Positions 56,251-64,000 of a stretch of DNA of 64,000 nt are shown here, in pieces. Source of the stretch: Croceivirga sp. (GTDB lineage Bacteria; Bacteroidota; Bacteroidia; Flavobacteriales; Flavobacteriaceae); the NCBI GenBank assembly GCA_028281025.1, contig JANQKR010000013.1, positions 248,001-312,000 on the forward strand. The letters are read 5' to 3'. The notes beneath the pieces were generated by a model that worked only from the letters and a program-made list of their open reading frames with translations, ran no database searches and had not been told where the DNA came from. A program made the position numbers and the translations under genes. Each line of letters begins with the position of its first letter. Position 1 is the first letter of the stretch.

Positions 56251-57111
56251 ATGGCAAACTTAAAAGAAATACGTAATAGGATCGCATCGGTAAAGTCGAC
56301 CATGCAGATAACGAGTGCCATGAAAATGGTTTCCGCTGCCAAGTTGAAAAAGGCCCAAGATGCCATAACGGCAATGCGTCCTTACGCCAATAAGTTGACC
56401 GAGCTATTGCAAAACCTAAGTGGTAGCCTGGATGGGGATGTTGGGGCCAAGTACACGGATAATCGTGAGGTGAAGAAAGTGCTTGTGGTTTCCATTACCT
56501 CCAACCGTGGACTTTGTGGGGCCTTCAATTCAAATATCATCAAGGAATCCGTTTCCCTTTATCATGGGAAATATGGTGGCAAACAGGTAGATTATATCAC
56601 TATTGGTAAAAAAGGAAATGATATTCTCGGAAAGAAATTCAATATCATTTCCAATGAGAGCAGCATCTTTGACAAGCTGACATTTGAGAATGTCACCGTA
56701 ATAGCGGAAGATTTAATGCAACGTTTTACCACGGGGGAGTATGACCGAATAGAACTGGTCTACAACCGATTTAAAAACGCAGCGACCCAAATCGTAACTA
56801 CGGAGCAGTTTTTACCCATTGTTCCCGTTGAAGGGGATGTAAATGCCAGTGCCGATTATATCTTTGAGCCGGACAAGGCGGGGATCGTGGAGCAGTTAAT
56901 CCCAAAATCACTGAAAACACAATTGTATAAAGCCATTCGGGATTCCTTTGCAAGTGAGCATGGGGCCCGTATGACCGCCATGCATAAGGCAACCGATAAT
57001 GCCGGGGAGCTTAAGGACCAATTAACATTGACCTATAACAAAGCAAGACAGGCCGCAATTACCGGTGAAATATTGGAGATTGTTGGTGGGGCCGAAGCAT
57101 TGAACGACTAA
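56251..57111 (+). CDS. atpG: F0F1 ATP synthase subunit gamma, AtpG
   Basis: 286 residues, normal length. The N-terminal helix A-N-L-K-E-I-R-N-R-I-A-S-V-K-S-T-M-Q-I-T-S-A-M-K-M-V-S-A-A-K-L and the C-terminal R-x-x-A-M-x-x-A-T-D-N-A-type helix (here M-T-A-M-H-K-A-T-D-N-A) form the rotor coiled coil. S-N-R-G-L-C-G-A-F-N-S-N in the middle is diagnostic. It is the last gene of the cluster; a terminator follows. atpD and atpC are not adjacent, as is usual in Bacteroidota. Confidence 0.97.
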   Translation: MANLKEIRNRIASVKSTMQITSAMKMVSAAKLKKAQDAITAMRPYANKLTELLQNLSGSLDGDVGAKYTDNREVKKVLVVSITSNRGLCGAFNSNIIKESVSLYHGKYGGKQVDYITIGKKGNDILGKKFNIISNESSIFDKLTFENVTVIAEDLMQRFTTGEYDRIELVYNRFKNAATQIVTTEQFLPIVPVEGDVNASADYIFEPDKAGIVEQLIPKSLKTQLYKAIRDSFASEHGARMTAMHKATDNAGELKDQLTLTYNKARQAAITGEILEIVGGAEALND

Positions 57112-57148
57112 AATAGAAACGGAAATAACCATTCCAAAACATAACTGA

Positions 57149-57177
57149 GCCCCACCTCCTTGTGGGGCTTTCATTTT
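57149..57177 (+). terminator. Intrinsic terminator after atpG
   Basis: GCCCCAC (57149-57155), 6-base loop, GTGGGGC (57162-57168), then TTTCATTTT. A typical GC stem plus T-rich tail, 37 bases after the atpG stop and just before the MFS start codon at 57180. Confidence 0.8.
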
Positions 57178-57179
57178 GC

Positions 57180-58394
57180 ATGAAATCAAAAAAGACGGCC
57201 TTACTTTTTATTTTCATCACCATTTTAGTGGATGTCATAGGTATTGGCATCATCCTGCCCATTATTCCGGAGTTTATCATGCAATTAACGGGGGAGGGCA
57301 ATCATATGGCGGTTATCTATGGCATGTGGTTGACAACGGCCTTTGCAGGAATGCAATTCCTGTTTTCCCCGGTTTTGGGCGAGATTTCCGATCGGTATGG
57401 CCGTAAACCGATCCTACTGCTTTCCCTTTTGGGACTAAGTATTGATTACTTGATCCATGCCTGGGCGCCAACCATCCTCTGGCTGTTCATTGGTCGTTTT
57501 CTGGCCGGGATTACGGGAGCGAGTTTTACGGTGGCATCAGCCTATATTGCAGATATCAGTACCATGGAGGAAAAAGCCAAAAACTTTGGACTTATTGGGG
57601 CGGCCTTTGGCCTGGGCTTTATTATTGGCCCTGGTATTGGAGGGTATTTTGGTGATATCGATATTCGATTGCCGTTTTATATTGCGGCCGGACTGACATT
57701 TGCAAATTTTCTGTTCGGATGGTTCGTGGTTCCCGAGTCTTTGAGTAAGGAAAACCGAAGACCAATCAGTGTTTTAAAGATGGTACCCGGCGTATCCTTG
57801 GTTGCCCTAAAGAACTATAAAGGGGTTTTGTTGTTGATCGCCGCATTTTTCCTGGCCAACCTGGCAGGGCAGGCACTGCCATCGGTGTGGTCGTATTTTT
57901 GTATCGAAAGTTTTGATTGGAATCCCAAACAGATAGGTCTTTCCCTCGTTGTGGTAGGACTTTTGGTCGCCTTTGTCCAGGGATTCCTGGTTGGTAAGGC
58001 CATTGGGTGGTTTGGGAAACGTAATGTGGTCACCTTTGGGTTTCTATTGTGGACCCTGGGGATGTTTTTATTTTCCCAGGCCAGTGAACCTTGGATGCTC
58101 TATGCATTTTTGATTCCCTATGCCCTTGGAGGGGTCGCTGGGCCAACGGTACAGGGCATTATTTCCAATCAGGTATCGGTAAAGGAACAAGGAATCCTCC
58201 AGGGATCGATTACGGGCTTGGTCAGTATTACTGCTATTCTGGGGCAGTTGCTATTTTCACCGGTGTTTTACTACTTCATACGCCCAGAAACCAAATTGTA
58301 CTTCCCCGGGGCTTCCTTTGCATTGGCATCTGCATTGTTGTTCATCGCTTTTGTTTTGGCCACTGTGGCAATGAAAAGAATAGCCATAAGGTAG
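57180..58394 (+). CDS. MFS transporter, TetA-like drug/H+ antiporter
   Basis: 404 residues from the ATG at 57180; a longer start at 57162 lies inside the terminator stem. Twelve membrane segments. D-V-I-G-I-G-I-I-L-P-I-I-P in helix 1 and G-E-I-S-D-R-Y-G-R-K-P-I-L-L in loop 2-3 (MFS motif A), then G-A-A-F-G-L-G-F-I-I-G-P-G-I-G-G (motif C of 12-TMS antiporters) place it in the tetracycline-efflux-like DHA1 group. The true substrate is not known. It stands alone after the atp terminator. Confidence 0.9.
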   Translation: MKSKKTALLFIFITILVDVIGIGIILPIIPEFIMQLTGEGNHMAVIYGMWLTTAFAGMQFLFSPVLGEISDRYGRKPILLLSLLGLSIDYLIHAWAPTILWLFIGRFLAGITGASFTVASAYIADISTMEEKAKNFGLIGAAFGLGFIIGPGIGGYFGDIDIRLPFYIAAGLTFANFLFGWFVVPESLSKENRRPISVLKMVPGVSLVALKNYKGVLLLIAAFFLANLAGQALPSVWSYFCIESFDWNPKQIGLSLVVVGLLVAFVQGFLVGKAIGWFGKRNVVTFGFLLWTLGMFLFSQASEPWMLYAFLIPYALGGVAGPTVQGIISNQVSVKEQGILQGSITGLVSITAILGQLLFSPVFYYFIRPETKLYFPGASFALASALLFIAFVLATVAMKRIAIR

Positions 58395-58487
58395 TCCCTC
58401 CAAAAGTCCTCACCACAATTTCCAAAGCTTGATGTAACATTTTTGGCGTTTTGAATCTAAAGGGAAAACAATTCAAAATTCTTAAAA

Positions 58488-59339
58488 ATGAAAAATTTAA
58501 AAAACCTTGTCCTTTTACTATTGTTCATGGTTGTCTCCGTAAAAGCACCTGCCCAAAATGAAGCATTTGAAGTTCATGTCAAGGGTGCTGGGGAACCATT
58601 GCTTTTTTTCCCGGGCTTTGCCTGTACGGATGAAGTATGGGATGAAATAGTAACCGAGCTTTCAAAAAAATACGAATGCCATGTGTTCACCTTTGCCGGC
58701 TTCGGGGATGTTCCGCCCGTAGCATTCCCATGGTATCCCAAAATGGAAGAGGCCGTTTGGGACTATATAAAATCCAATGATCTGGAAAATGCCATTCCCA
58801 TAGGTCACAGCCTGGGAGGAACCTTGGCCCTTTCGTTGGCGACAAGGGAAAATGTTTTTGAAAAGCTTATCATTGTCGATGCCTTAACGGCAACGGGCGC
58901 CTTAATGATCCCAGATTACAAAAGCGAACATATGGTATATGATAGCCCATATAACAACCGGATCCTTAGTATGGGTGAAGGGGATTTTAGGGCAATGGCA
59001 ACACAGATGGCATCTGGAATGACACTGCATCAGGAAAAGCAGGACCAAATCGTTGATTGGATGCTCATGGCGGATAGAAAAACATATGTCTATGGGTATA
59101 CGGATTACCTAAAGGTGGATTTGCGCAAAGCCGTCAGTGCGATCCAAATACCGGTTACCATTTTTGCCGCTACCCATCCTTTTGGGAAGGAAATGGTCAA
59201 AAAGACCTATGAAGAACAGTACAAAAACCTGGCTCATTACGACCTTAGGTTTGCGGAGGGCTCGGCCCATTTTATTATGTACGATAAACCAAAGTGGTTA
59301 GTGGAACAACTTATTGCTGTCTTGACCAACAATGAATAA
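58488..59339 (+). CDS. Exported alpha/beta hydrolase
   Basis: 283 residues with a signal peptide (L-V-L-L-L-L-F-M-V-V-S-V-K-A-P-A-Q, cleavage about 23). Hydrolase core: F-F-P-G-F-A-C near 40-46 (oxyanion region), nucleophile elbow G-H-S-L-G-G at 106-111 with Ser108, I-P-V-T-I-F-A-A-T near 220-228, and His at the end in G-S-A-H-F-I-M. The fold is that of esterase/haloperoxidase-type enzymes; the substrate is unknown. It overlaps the ECF sigma factor gene by 8 bases, so the three genes 58488-60376 are probably co-expressed. Confidence 0.88.
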   Translation: MKNLKNLVLLLLFMVVSVKAPAQNEAFEVHVKGAGEPLLFFPGFACTDEVWDEIVTELSKKYECHVFTFAGFGDVPPVAFPWYPKMEEAVWDYIKSNDLENAIPIGHSLGGTLALSLATRENVFEKLIIVDALTATGALMIPDYKSEHMVYDSPYNNRILSMGEGDFRAMATQMASGMTLHQEKQDQIVDWMLMADRKTYVYGYTDYLKVDLRKAVSAIQIPVTIFAATHPFGKEMVKKTYEEQYKNLAHYDLRFAEGSAHFIMYDKPKWLVEQLIAVLTNNE

Positions 59340-59826
59340 ACTTGACCAGGAATTTGAGCAGCTCTACCATACCAATTATGACCAGGTGATGCGACTATGC
59401 CTGGGGTATGTTTCAGGCGATAAGAATAGGGCCAAGGATTTGGTCCAGGAGGTATTTGTGAAAGTTTGGAACAGCCTGGGTGAATTTCGCAATGATAGTC
59501 ATGTCTCAACCTGGATTTATCGGATTGCCGTGAATACCTGTTTAATGGGCCTTAGAAAGAAGAAACCTTACACCCTAAAAATGGAAATGGAATCCGATAC
59601 CACCATCGAAGATGAAGGGTCTGCCGAACGTAAGGAAATACAATTCAAGGAAATGTATAGGTGCATCAATACCCTTTCGGCCACCAATAAAGCCATCATT
59701 TTAATGGAATTGGAAGGGCTCGCCCAAAAAGAAATAGCCGCTGTTATGGGAATGAACCATACGGCGATACGAACAAGGATACATCGCATTAAAACCCAAC
59801 TTTCAAAATGTGTACATTATGGATGA
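59332..59826 (+). CDS. ECF RNA polymerase sigma factor
   Basis: 164 residues. Region 2 at about 8-75 (Y-D-Q-V-M-R-L-C-L-G-Y-V, A-K-D-L-V-Q-E-V-F-V-K-V-W, V-S-T-W-I-Y-R-I-A-V-N-T-C) and region 4 at about 105-160 (L-S-A-T-N-K-A-I-I-L-M-E-L-E-G-L-A-Q-K-E-I-A-A-V-M-G-M-N-H-T-A-I-R-T-R-I-H-R). No SnoaL or other C-terminal extension. It directs RNA polymerase to an unknown regulon and is coupled to the hydrolase upstream and the membrane protein downstream. Confidence 0.93.
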   Translation: MNKLDQEFEQLYHTNYDQVMRLCLGYVSGDKNRAKDLVQEVFVKVWNSLGEFRNDSHVSTWIYRIAVNTCLMGLRKKKPYTLKMEMESDTTIEDEGSAERKEIQFKEMYRCINTLSATNKAIILMELEGLAQKEIAAVMGMNHTAIRTRIHRIKTQLSKCVHYG

Positions 59827-60376
59827 TTTTGACAACATAAAACAAAATTGGAAGGAACAACCCATCCCAAAGCCTTCCAAAGCAAGTTTCAAGGGCGTAA
59901 AGGGCAGAATTGACCAAGTGGCCCGGAAGCAGAAGATTGCCAATGGGGTCCTATTAAGTACGGTAGTCGTTTTAGTGGCCTTCTTTTTTTACATCAAGGC
60001 AATGGAACACCAAAGCGTGGCTTTGGGTTTGGGCGCCATGATGGCTGCTTTGTTGATTAGGGTGCTTGTTGAATTTTTTAGTTTGAGAACGTTGAAAAAC
60101 CTATCGATGACCTTGGACATTGAAAGCTTTAAAGCCAGGCTTATTGGTTATTACAGGAAAAGGGTAGGGGTACATATGGTATTAACACCCCTATTGATCC
60201 TTGTGTATAGCTTTGCGTTTTGGACCTTACTGCCGGATTTCAAAGAAAGCCTATCAAAAGGCTTTTACAATTACATCATAGTATCTTCCTTGGTGTTACT
60301 GGTGGTACTTGGGGCGTTCATTTTTGTCCAGGTCCGTAAGGAAATGGAAACACTTAAGAAATTGCAAAGTCCATAG
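59819..60376 (+). CDS. Membrane protein, putative partner of the ECF sigma factor
   Basis: 185 residues from the ATG at 59819, overlapping the sigma gene by 8 bases (a GTG at 59810 is an alternative). The cytoplasmic start D-D-F-D-N-I-K-Q-N-W-K-E-Q-P-I-P is followed by four membrane helices at about 40-58, 65-84, 115-135 and 145-168. The D-(D/E)-F-x-x-I-K-x-x-W start is one I associate with flavobacterial proteins encoded beside ECF sigma factors, likely anti-sigma-type partners, although no zinc H-x-x-x-C-x-x-C motif is present. Confidence 0.7.
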   Translation: MDDFDNIKQNWKEQPIPKPSKASFKGVKGRIDQVARKQKIANGVLLSTVVVLVAFFFYIKAMEHQSVALGLGAMMAALLIRVLVEFFSLRTLKNLSMTLDIESFKARLIGYYRKRVGVHMVLTPLLILVYSFAFWTLLPDFKESLSKGFYNYIIVSSLVLLVVLGAFIFVQVRKEMETLKKLQSP

Positions 60377-60382
60377 TTAAGC

Positions 60383-62035
60383 CTATTCGTTTTCCTTTGA
60401 AGAAGGGTCCATACTGTTTTTCAGATGAATGTCGATATACTTTTGGTTCAGTTCATCGGAATCCCCATAGTGCTCCCGTAATTCCTCCAGTTTCAATTTC
60501 AGGTTTGCAACCACATCGGCATATTGCGGATTCTCGTAGAGGTTTTGCAATTCGTTGGGGTCATTTTGTCGGTCATAGAGTTCCCATTCATCAACATCAT
60601 AATAAAAATGGGCCAATTTGTAAGCCTTGGTCACAATACCATAGTGCCGTTTTACCTGATGTACTGCGGGATACTCATAATAGTGATAGTACACGGCATC
60701 ACGGTTCCATTCGGTCTCATTGGATGTTAGCAAGGGCATTAAACTCTCGCCCTGCATATCATTGGGCGCTTCAATCTGGGCAGCCTCGAGCAGGGTCTGG
60801 GCAAAATCCAGGTTCTGGACCATCTCCTCATTGGTAATGCCCGGTTTTATGGTATTGGGCCAACGGATCAATAAGGGCGTTCCAAAGGATTCATTATAAA
60901 TAAACCGCTTGTCGAACCAGCCATGTTCCCCCAAATAAAATCCTTGGTCCGAAGTATAAACCACCAAGGTGTTTTCAGATAGGTGGTTTTCATCCAAATA
61001 ATCCAGGACACGACCTACATTATCATCAACAGAGGAAATACAGGCAAGATAGTCCTGCATATAGCGTTGGTACTTCCAGCGCATTTTCTGGGCGTCGTCC
61101 ATTTTTGGCCAATTTTCCTCGAAATCCGCGTTGATGCTATCAAGAATGGGCTCGTAAAGTGCTTTTTGTTCCGGAGTCGCCCGCTCGGTATAGGGGCCAT
61201 GAAAACTATTTTCAAATTCTGGGATATGGGGTTCTGGCCGCATACGTTGGACAAGTTCAGGTCTAATTTTGCTATCATGACTGTACATCATATGACTAAG
61301 CAAGTTCATCTCGGCAGTTTTGGCTGCTGTTCCCCGGGATGCATAATCATCAAATAACGTCTCGGGTTCCGGAAACTCCTTGTTCACGAACTCCTGGAAC
61401 TTATCCGGTCTGGGCCACCACGGACGATGTGGTGCCTTGTGCAGGTACATCATTAGGAAAGGTTTTGTGGAGTCCCTTTTGGTATCCAGCCAATCCAGGG
61501 TTAAGTCCGTGATGACATCGGTAACATAACCTTCTATTCTAACGGTGTCCCCATTTTTGGTTATGAAGTCCGGGTTGATATAGTTTCCCTGTCCCGGAAG
61601 GATCATAAAGTCATCCACCCCTTTAGGGTTATTGCCAAAATGTAATTTCCCAAACATGGCCGTTTGGTAGCCGGCGTCCTGAAAAAGTTTTGGAAAAGTG
61701 ACCTGAGTGGTATCAAAGGGACGGGAATTATCCGTTTTTCCATTGATATGCGTGTGTTTGCCCGTTAGGATGGTCGCCCTTGAAGGTGCGCAAATGGAAT
61801 TGGTAACGGAGGCGTTATGGAAAGTGATGCCCCCTTTGGCAATACGATCAATATTTGGGGTCTGGATCAAGTGGTTTTGATAGGCACTAATGGCCTGATA
61901 GGCATGGTCATCCGACATAATGAACAGGATATTGGGTCTTTCAGGGACGGATTTTTGGGTTTCCTGTCGTTGTGCGCAGGAAACCACCAGAAATACAAAA
62001 ACAAGAACCCGCAAGGCTTTTAAATGGAAGGTCAT
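60383..62035 (-). CDS. Sulfatase lipoprotein
   Basis: 550 residues. A hydrophobic signal ends in Cys20 (V-V-S-C-A-Q), a lipobox. Type I sulfatase core: R-P-N-I-L-F-I-M-S-D-D-H at 33-44 (calcium-binding Asp pair) and C82-A-P-S-R-A-T-I-L-T-G at 82-91, the C-x-P-S-R site for conversion of Cys to formylglycine. G-K-L-H-F-G, H-K-A-P-H-R-P-W and T-S-D-Q-G-F-Y-L-G-E-H-G-W-F-D-K follow. It acts on a sulfated glycan or small molecule at the cell surface; the substrate is unclear. No other polysaccharide-utilisation genes are adjacent. Confidence 0.93.
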   Translation of the reverse strand: MTFHLKALRVLVFVFLVVSCAQRQETQKSVPERPNILFIMSDDHAYQAISAYQNHLIQTPNIDRIAKGGITFHNASVTNSICAPSRATILTGKHTHINGKTDNSRPFDTTQVTFPKLFQDAGYQTAMFGKLHFGNNPKGVDDFMILPGQGNYINPDFITKNGDTVRIEGYVTDVITDLTLDWLDTKRDSTKPFLMMYLHKAPHRPWWPRPDKFQEFVNKEFPEPETLFDDYASRGTAAKTAEMNLLSHMMYSHDSKIRPELVQRMRPEPHIPEFENSFHGPYTERATPEQKALYEPILDSINADFEENWPKMDDAQKMRWKYQRYMQDYLACISSVDDNVGRVLDYLDENHLSENTLVVYTSDQGFYLGEHGWFDKRFIYNESFGTPLLIRWPNTIKPGITNEEMVQNLDFAQTLLEAAQIEAPNDMQGESLMPLLTSNETEWNRDAVYYHYYEYPAVHQVKRHYGIVTKAYKLAHFYYDVDEWELYDRQNDPNELQNLYENPQYADVVANLKLKLEELREHYGDSDELNQKYIDIHLKNSMDPSSKENE

Positions 62036-62100
62036 GGATTACAATCTTTGAACAGTAATATAGCAATAATTACACTTATGGCGCCAGTGGATTTTTAGGT

Positions 62101-62129
62101 TTGGCACTAATTTTGGTTTCATATCTTTA
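62101..62129 (+). promoter_or_regulatory. Candidate promoter for the small lipoprotein gene
   Basis: TTG (62101-62103), 18 bases, TATCTTTA (62122-62129), one mismatch to TAnnTTTG, 21 bases before the ATG at 62151. Confidence 0.45.
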
Positions 62130-62150
62130 CAACGCTATAAAGTAAACGCT

Positions 62151-62624
62151 ATGAAGATGATACCTTACATACTATTGGTTCTGGGATTCTCCATCTCTGG
62201 ATGCACATCCCAAAAAAAACTTTCGGATAAGGCCCCTTTTGAGATAGGTCCGGCCACCTGTCAACCATGGACGGAAAGTGCGGCGGAAGAGGGGTCCGGT
62301 CTGTTACTCGAAATCCCCATATTGAGTAAGGATTTAAACGGAGCACAACTCAAACAGGCCTATTTTAGAGGGAAAATAGCGAATATCGACTTGGAAAGCC
62401 TGGAAACGGGTTGGGTGGCGAGGGCCAATTTCCGGGAACAGAACATGGAAAAACCGGATATCATAATGCACTCGGATCCAAAAATGGAAATAGGTAACCG
62501 ACCACCACAGCCTAAAAAGGAATTTCCTTTTGTATTGGAAACAGATCAATGTGTGTTGAGCTATATGGAAGGTGAAACACTGAAATATGTAAAGATTGAA
62601 GGTATAGTGGAGAAGAATCCTTGA
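62151..62624 (+). CDS. Small lipoprotein of unknown function
   Basis: 157 residues. Type II signal peptide with lipobox Cys18 (S-I-S-G-C-T-S). The mature part has two further cysteines (in A-T-C-Q-P-W and D-Q-C-V-L-S-Y) that could form a disulfide, and a strand-rich pattern (L-L-L-E-I-P-I, A-Y-F-R-G-K, F-P-F-V-L-E-T-D-Q-C-V-L-S-Y). I recall no function for such proteins. It has its own promoter-like box and is followed by an intrinsic terminator. Confidence 0.75.
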   Translation: MKMIPYILLVLGFSISGCTSQKKLSDKAPFEIGPATCQPWTESAAEEGSGLLLEIPILSKDLNGAQLKQAYFRGKIANIDLESLETGWVARANFREQNMEKPDIIMHSDPKMEIGNRPPQPKKEFPFVLETDQCVLSYMEGETLKYVKIEGIVEKNP

Positions 62625-62667
62625 TTTACAAGTAGTGGATAATATTACTAATTTTATGCATATATAC

Positions 62668-62696
62668 CCCCGAAGCACCCCTTCGGGGTTTGTTTT
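62668..62696 (+). terminator. Intrinsic terminator after the small lipoprotein gene
   Basis: CCCCGAAG (62668-62675), 5-base loop, CTTCGGGG (62681-62688), followed by TTTGTTTT. It lies 44 bases after the stop codon and just before the flippase gene. Confidence 0.85.
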
Positions 62697-62703
62697 AAGA
62701 TAG

Positions 62704-64000
62704 TTGTATTTGGGCCCACTTAAAAAGTTATTCAAACAAACCTTTATCTACGGATTGGCAACCGTATTGCCCAGAATGCTTTCCTTTTTACTATTGCCCT
62801 TGTATACGGGTATTTTGGCTACTGCCGGCTATGGGGAGGTTTCGGTGATTTTTGCTTGGTTTGCCATCTTCAACGTGGTGTTGGCCTATGGAATGGAAAC
62901 CGCTTTTTTTAGGTTCTATAACGGGGAAACTTCCAAGGAAACCGTGGTTTCCACCTCCATTCTATCGATTGCGGCAACAACACTTCTTTTTGTACTGATT
63001 GGTTTTTTAGCGTTGGACGCCATTTCACAAGCTATTGCCATTGAACCAAAGTATATACGCTTTGCCATACTTATATTGGCTTTGGATGCCCTGGTCATTA
63101 TACCTTTTGCATGGCTCAGGGCAAATGAGAAGCCAATGCAATATGCCGTAATCAAGATATTGAATGTGACAATCAACCTTGGGTTGAACATTTTCTTTTT
63201 ACTGGGGCTTCCCGCCATTTTTTCAAAAGACCCGGAGGCACTATTGAGCAAACTTTATGTTGAAGATTATGAGATTGCCTACATTTTTATAGCGATGATG
63301 GTGGCCAGTGGCGTCACTTTACTTCTCATGTTGCCACGTTATTTTAAAACCACCTATATTTTTGATAAGGGTCTATGGAAGCGAATGCTGAAATATGCGG
63401 CCCCCGTACTGCTTGCTGGTATTGCATTTACCATTAATGAAGTGTTTGACCGGATTTTGTTGGAACAGCTACTTCCGGAAAACACGGCCAAAAGTGAAGT
63501 GGGAAAATATTCGGCCTGTTATCGCCTGGCCTTGTTCATGACCCTATTTGGAACGGCGTTCCGAATGGGGATAGAACCTTTTTTCTTCAGCCACTCAAAA
63601 AGCGAGGAACCTCAAAAGGCATACGCACAGATCACCAATTATTTTGTGATCTTAGGGAGTATTATATTGTTGTCCGTTGTCGTTTTCGCAGATATCCTAA
63701 AGGTATTGTTTGTTCGGGACGAAGCCTATTGGGAAGCCATGCCCATTGTTCCGATTATTGTTCTTGCCAGTTTTTGTTTGGGCATTTATCACAACCTTTC
63801 CGTATGGTATAAAATCACGGATAGAACCAGGTTTGGGGCCTATATATCCTCAATTGGTGCCCTGCTTACCCTTGTTATCAACTTTATGTTTATCCCTAAA
63901 ATGGGATATATGGCATCTGCCTTGGCAACACTTGTCGCTTATGCCAGTATGATGGGGTTATCCTATTATTTTGGCAAAAAATATTATCCCATTCCGTATA
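62704..64000 (+). CDS. Polysaccharide biosynthesis flippase (3' truncated)
   Basis: The frame opens after an in-frame TAG at 62701 and runs off the window end, giving 432 complete codons. Start is a TTG at 62704 or 62710; the first ATG (62776) would cut the first helix. The opening L-G-P-L-K-K-L-F-K-Q-T-F-I-Y-G-L-A-T-V-L-P-R-M-L-S-F-L-L-L-P-L-Y-T is typical of flavobacterial MOP-family oligosaccharide flippases. About 12 membrane segments are visible, with E-V-F-D-R-I-L-L between two of them. It is distinct from the AT-rich flippase at 15828 and belongs to core genome sequence. Confidence 0.88.
   Translation, partial: MYLGPLKKLFKQTFIYGLATVLPRMLSFLLLPLYTGILATAGYGEVSVIFAWFAIFNVVLAYGMETAFFRFYNGETSKETVVSTSILSIAATTLLFVLIGFLALDAISQAIAIEPKYIRFAILILALDALVIIPFAWLRANEKPMQYAVIKILNVTINLGLNIFFLLGLPAIFSKDPEALLSKLYVEDYEIAYIFIAMMVASGVTLLLMLPRYFKTTYIFDKGLWKRMLKYAAPVLLAGIAFTINEVFDRILLEQLLPENTAKSEVGKYSACYRLALFMTLFGTAFRMGIEPFFFSHSKSEEPQKAYAQITNYFVILGSIILLSVVVFADILKVLFVRDEAYWEAMPIVPIIVLASFCLGIYHNLSVWYKITDRTRFGAYISSIGALLTLVINFMFIPKMGYMASALATLVAYASMMGLSYYFGKKYYPIPY

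Noticed and set aside
1-64000. CRISPR arrays, rRNA or tRNA genes
   Set aside because: No regular spacer-repeat pattern, rRNA segment or cloverleaf-type sequence was recognised in the intergenic regions by eye.

Overview
The window looks like chromosomal DNA of a marine-type Flavobacteriaceae (Bacteroidota). The grounds are promoter-like TAnnTTTG boxes upstream of many genes, few Shine-Dalgarno sequences, a gliding/type IX secretion lipoprotein (SprE/PorW type) next to a bactofilin and the F-type ATP synthase genes, an arsenosugar operon, and several families found mainly in flavobacteria. No rRNA, tRNA or CRISPR array was seen. Both ends cut through genes: a GH3-family protein at the left and a polysaccharide flippase at the right.

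Layout. 0-4 kb: GH3-family enzyme, a large two-part protein ending in a nucleoside-phosphorylase-like domain, and a Wzz-like chain-length protein. 4-26.7 kb: a surface-polysaccharide locus, mostly on the + strand with genes overlapping by a few to about 14 bases. It holds a complete CMP-pseudaminic acid pathway (pseB, pseC, pseF, pseG, pseH-like, pseI) interleaved with an aldo/keto reductase, a Gfo/Idh oxidoreductase, two SDRs, an acyl carrier protein, an AMP-dependent acyl ligase, a formyltransferase and a PIG-L deacetylase. These probably make and attach an unusual N-acyl group on the nonulosonic acid. Then come a flippase, a capsule-type transferase, three polymerase/ligase-type membrane proteins (one fused to a WecG/TagA-type glycosyltransferase), an initiating sugar-phosphate transferase and a UDP-glucuronate decarboxylase-like enzyme. 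The part from about 6 to 25 kb is visibly AT-rich and carries decayed genes and an IS3-family remnant.

26.7-31.6 kb: purD, two small membrane-protein families, a DUF4254 protein, a GT9 glycosyltransferase and a TetR regulator. 31.9-35.1 kb: a four-gene arsenosugar operon on the - strand. 35.2-39.5 kb: patatin-like phospholipase, a PaaE-type ferredoxin-domain reductase and an ABC permease/ATPase pair. 39.5-46 kb (- strand): three small exported proteins, a membrane-anchored AraC regulator that looks like a hybrid two-component sensor without its kinase and receiver, a tandem pair of SnoaL-like genes (one frameshifted), a DUF2461 protein and a small companion gene.

46.1-57.2 kb: a GlxA-type regulator, an orphan coiled-coil protein, the SprE/PorW lipoprotein, bactofilin, then atpZ-like, a small membrane gene, atpB, atpE, atpF, atpH, atpA, a four-helix-bundle gene inserted between atpA and atpG and bounded by inverted repeats, and atpG with a terminator. 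atpD and atpC are not present here. 57.2-64 kb: an MFS exporter, a secreted alpha/beta hydrolase with an ECF sigma factor and membrane partner, a sulfatase lipoprotein, a small lipoprotein and the start of a second flippase.
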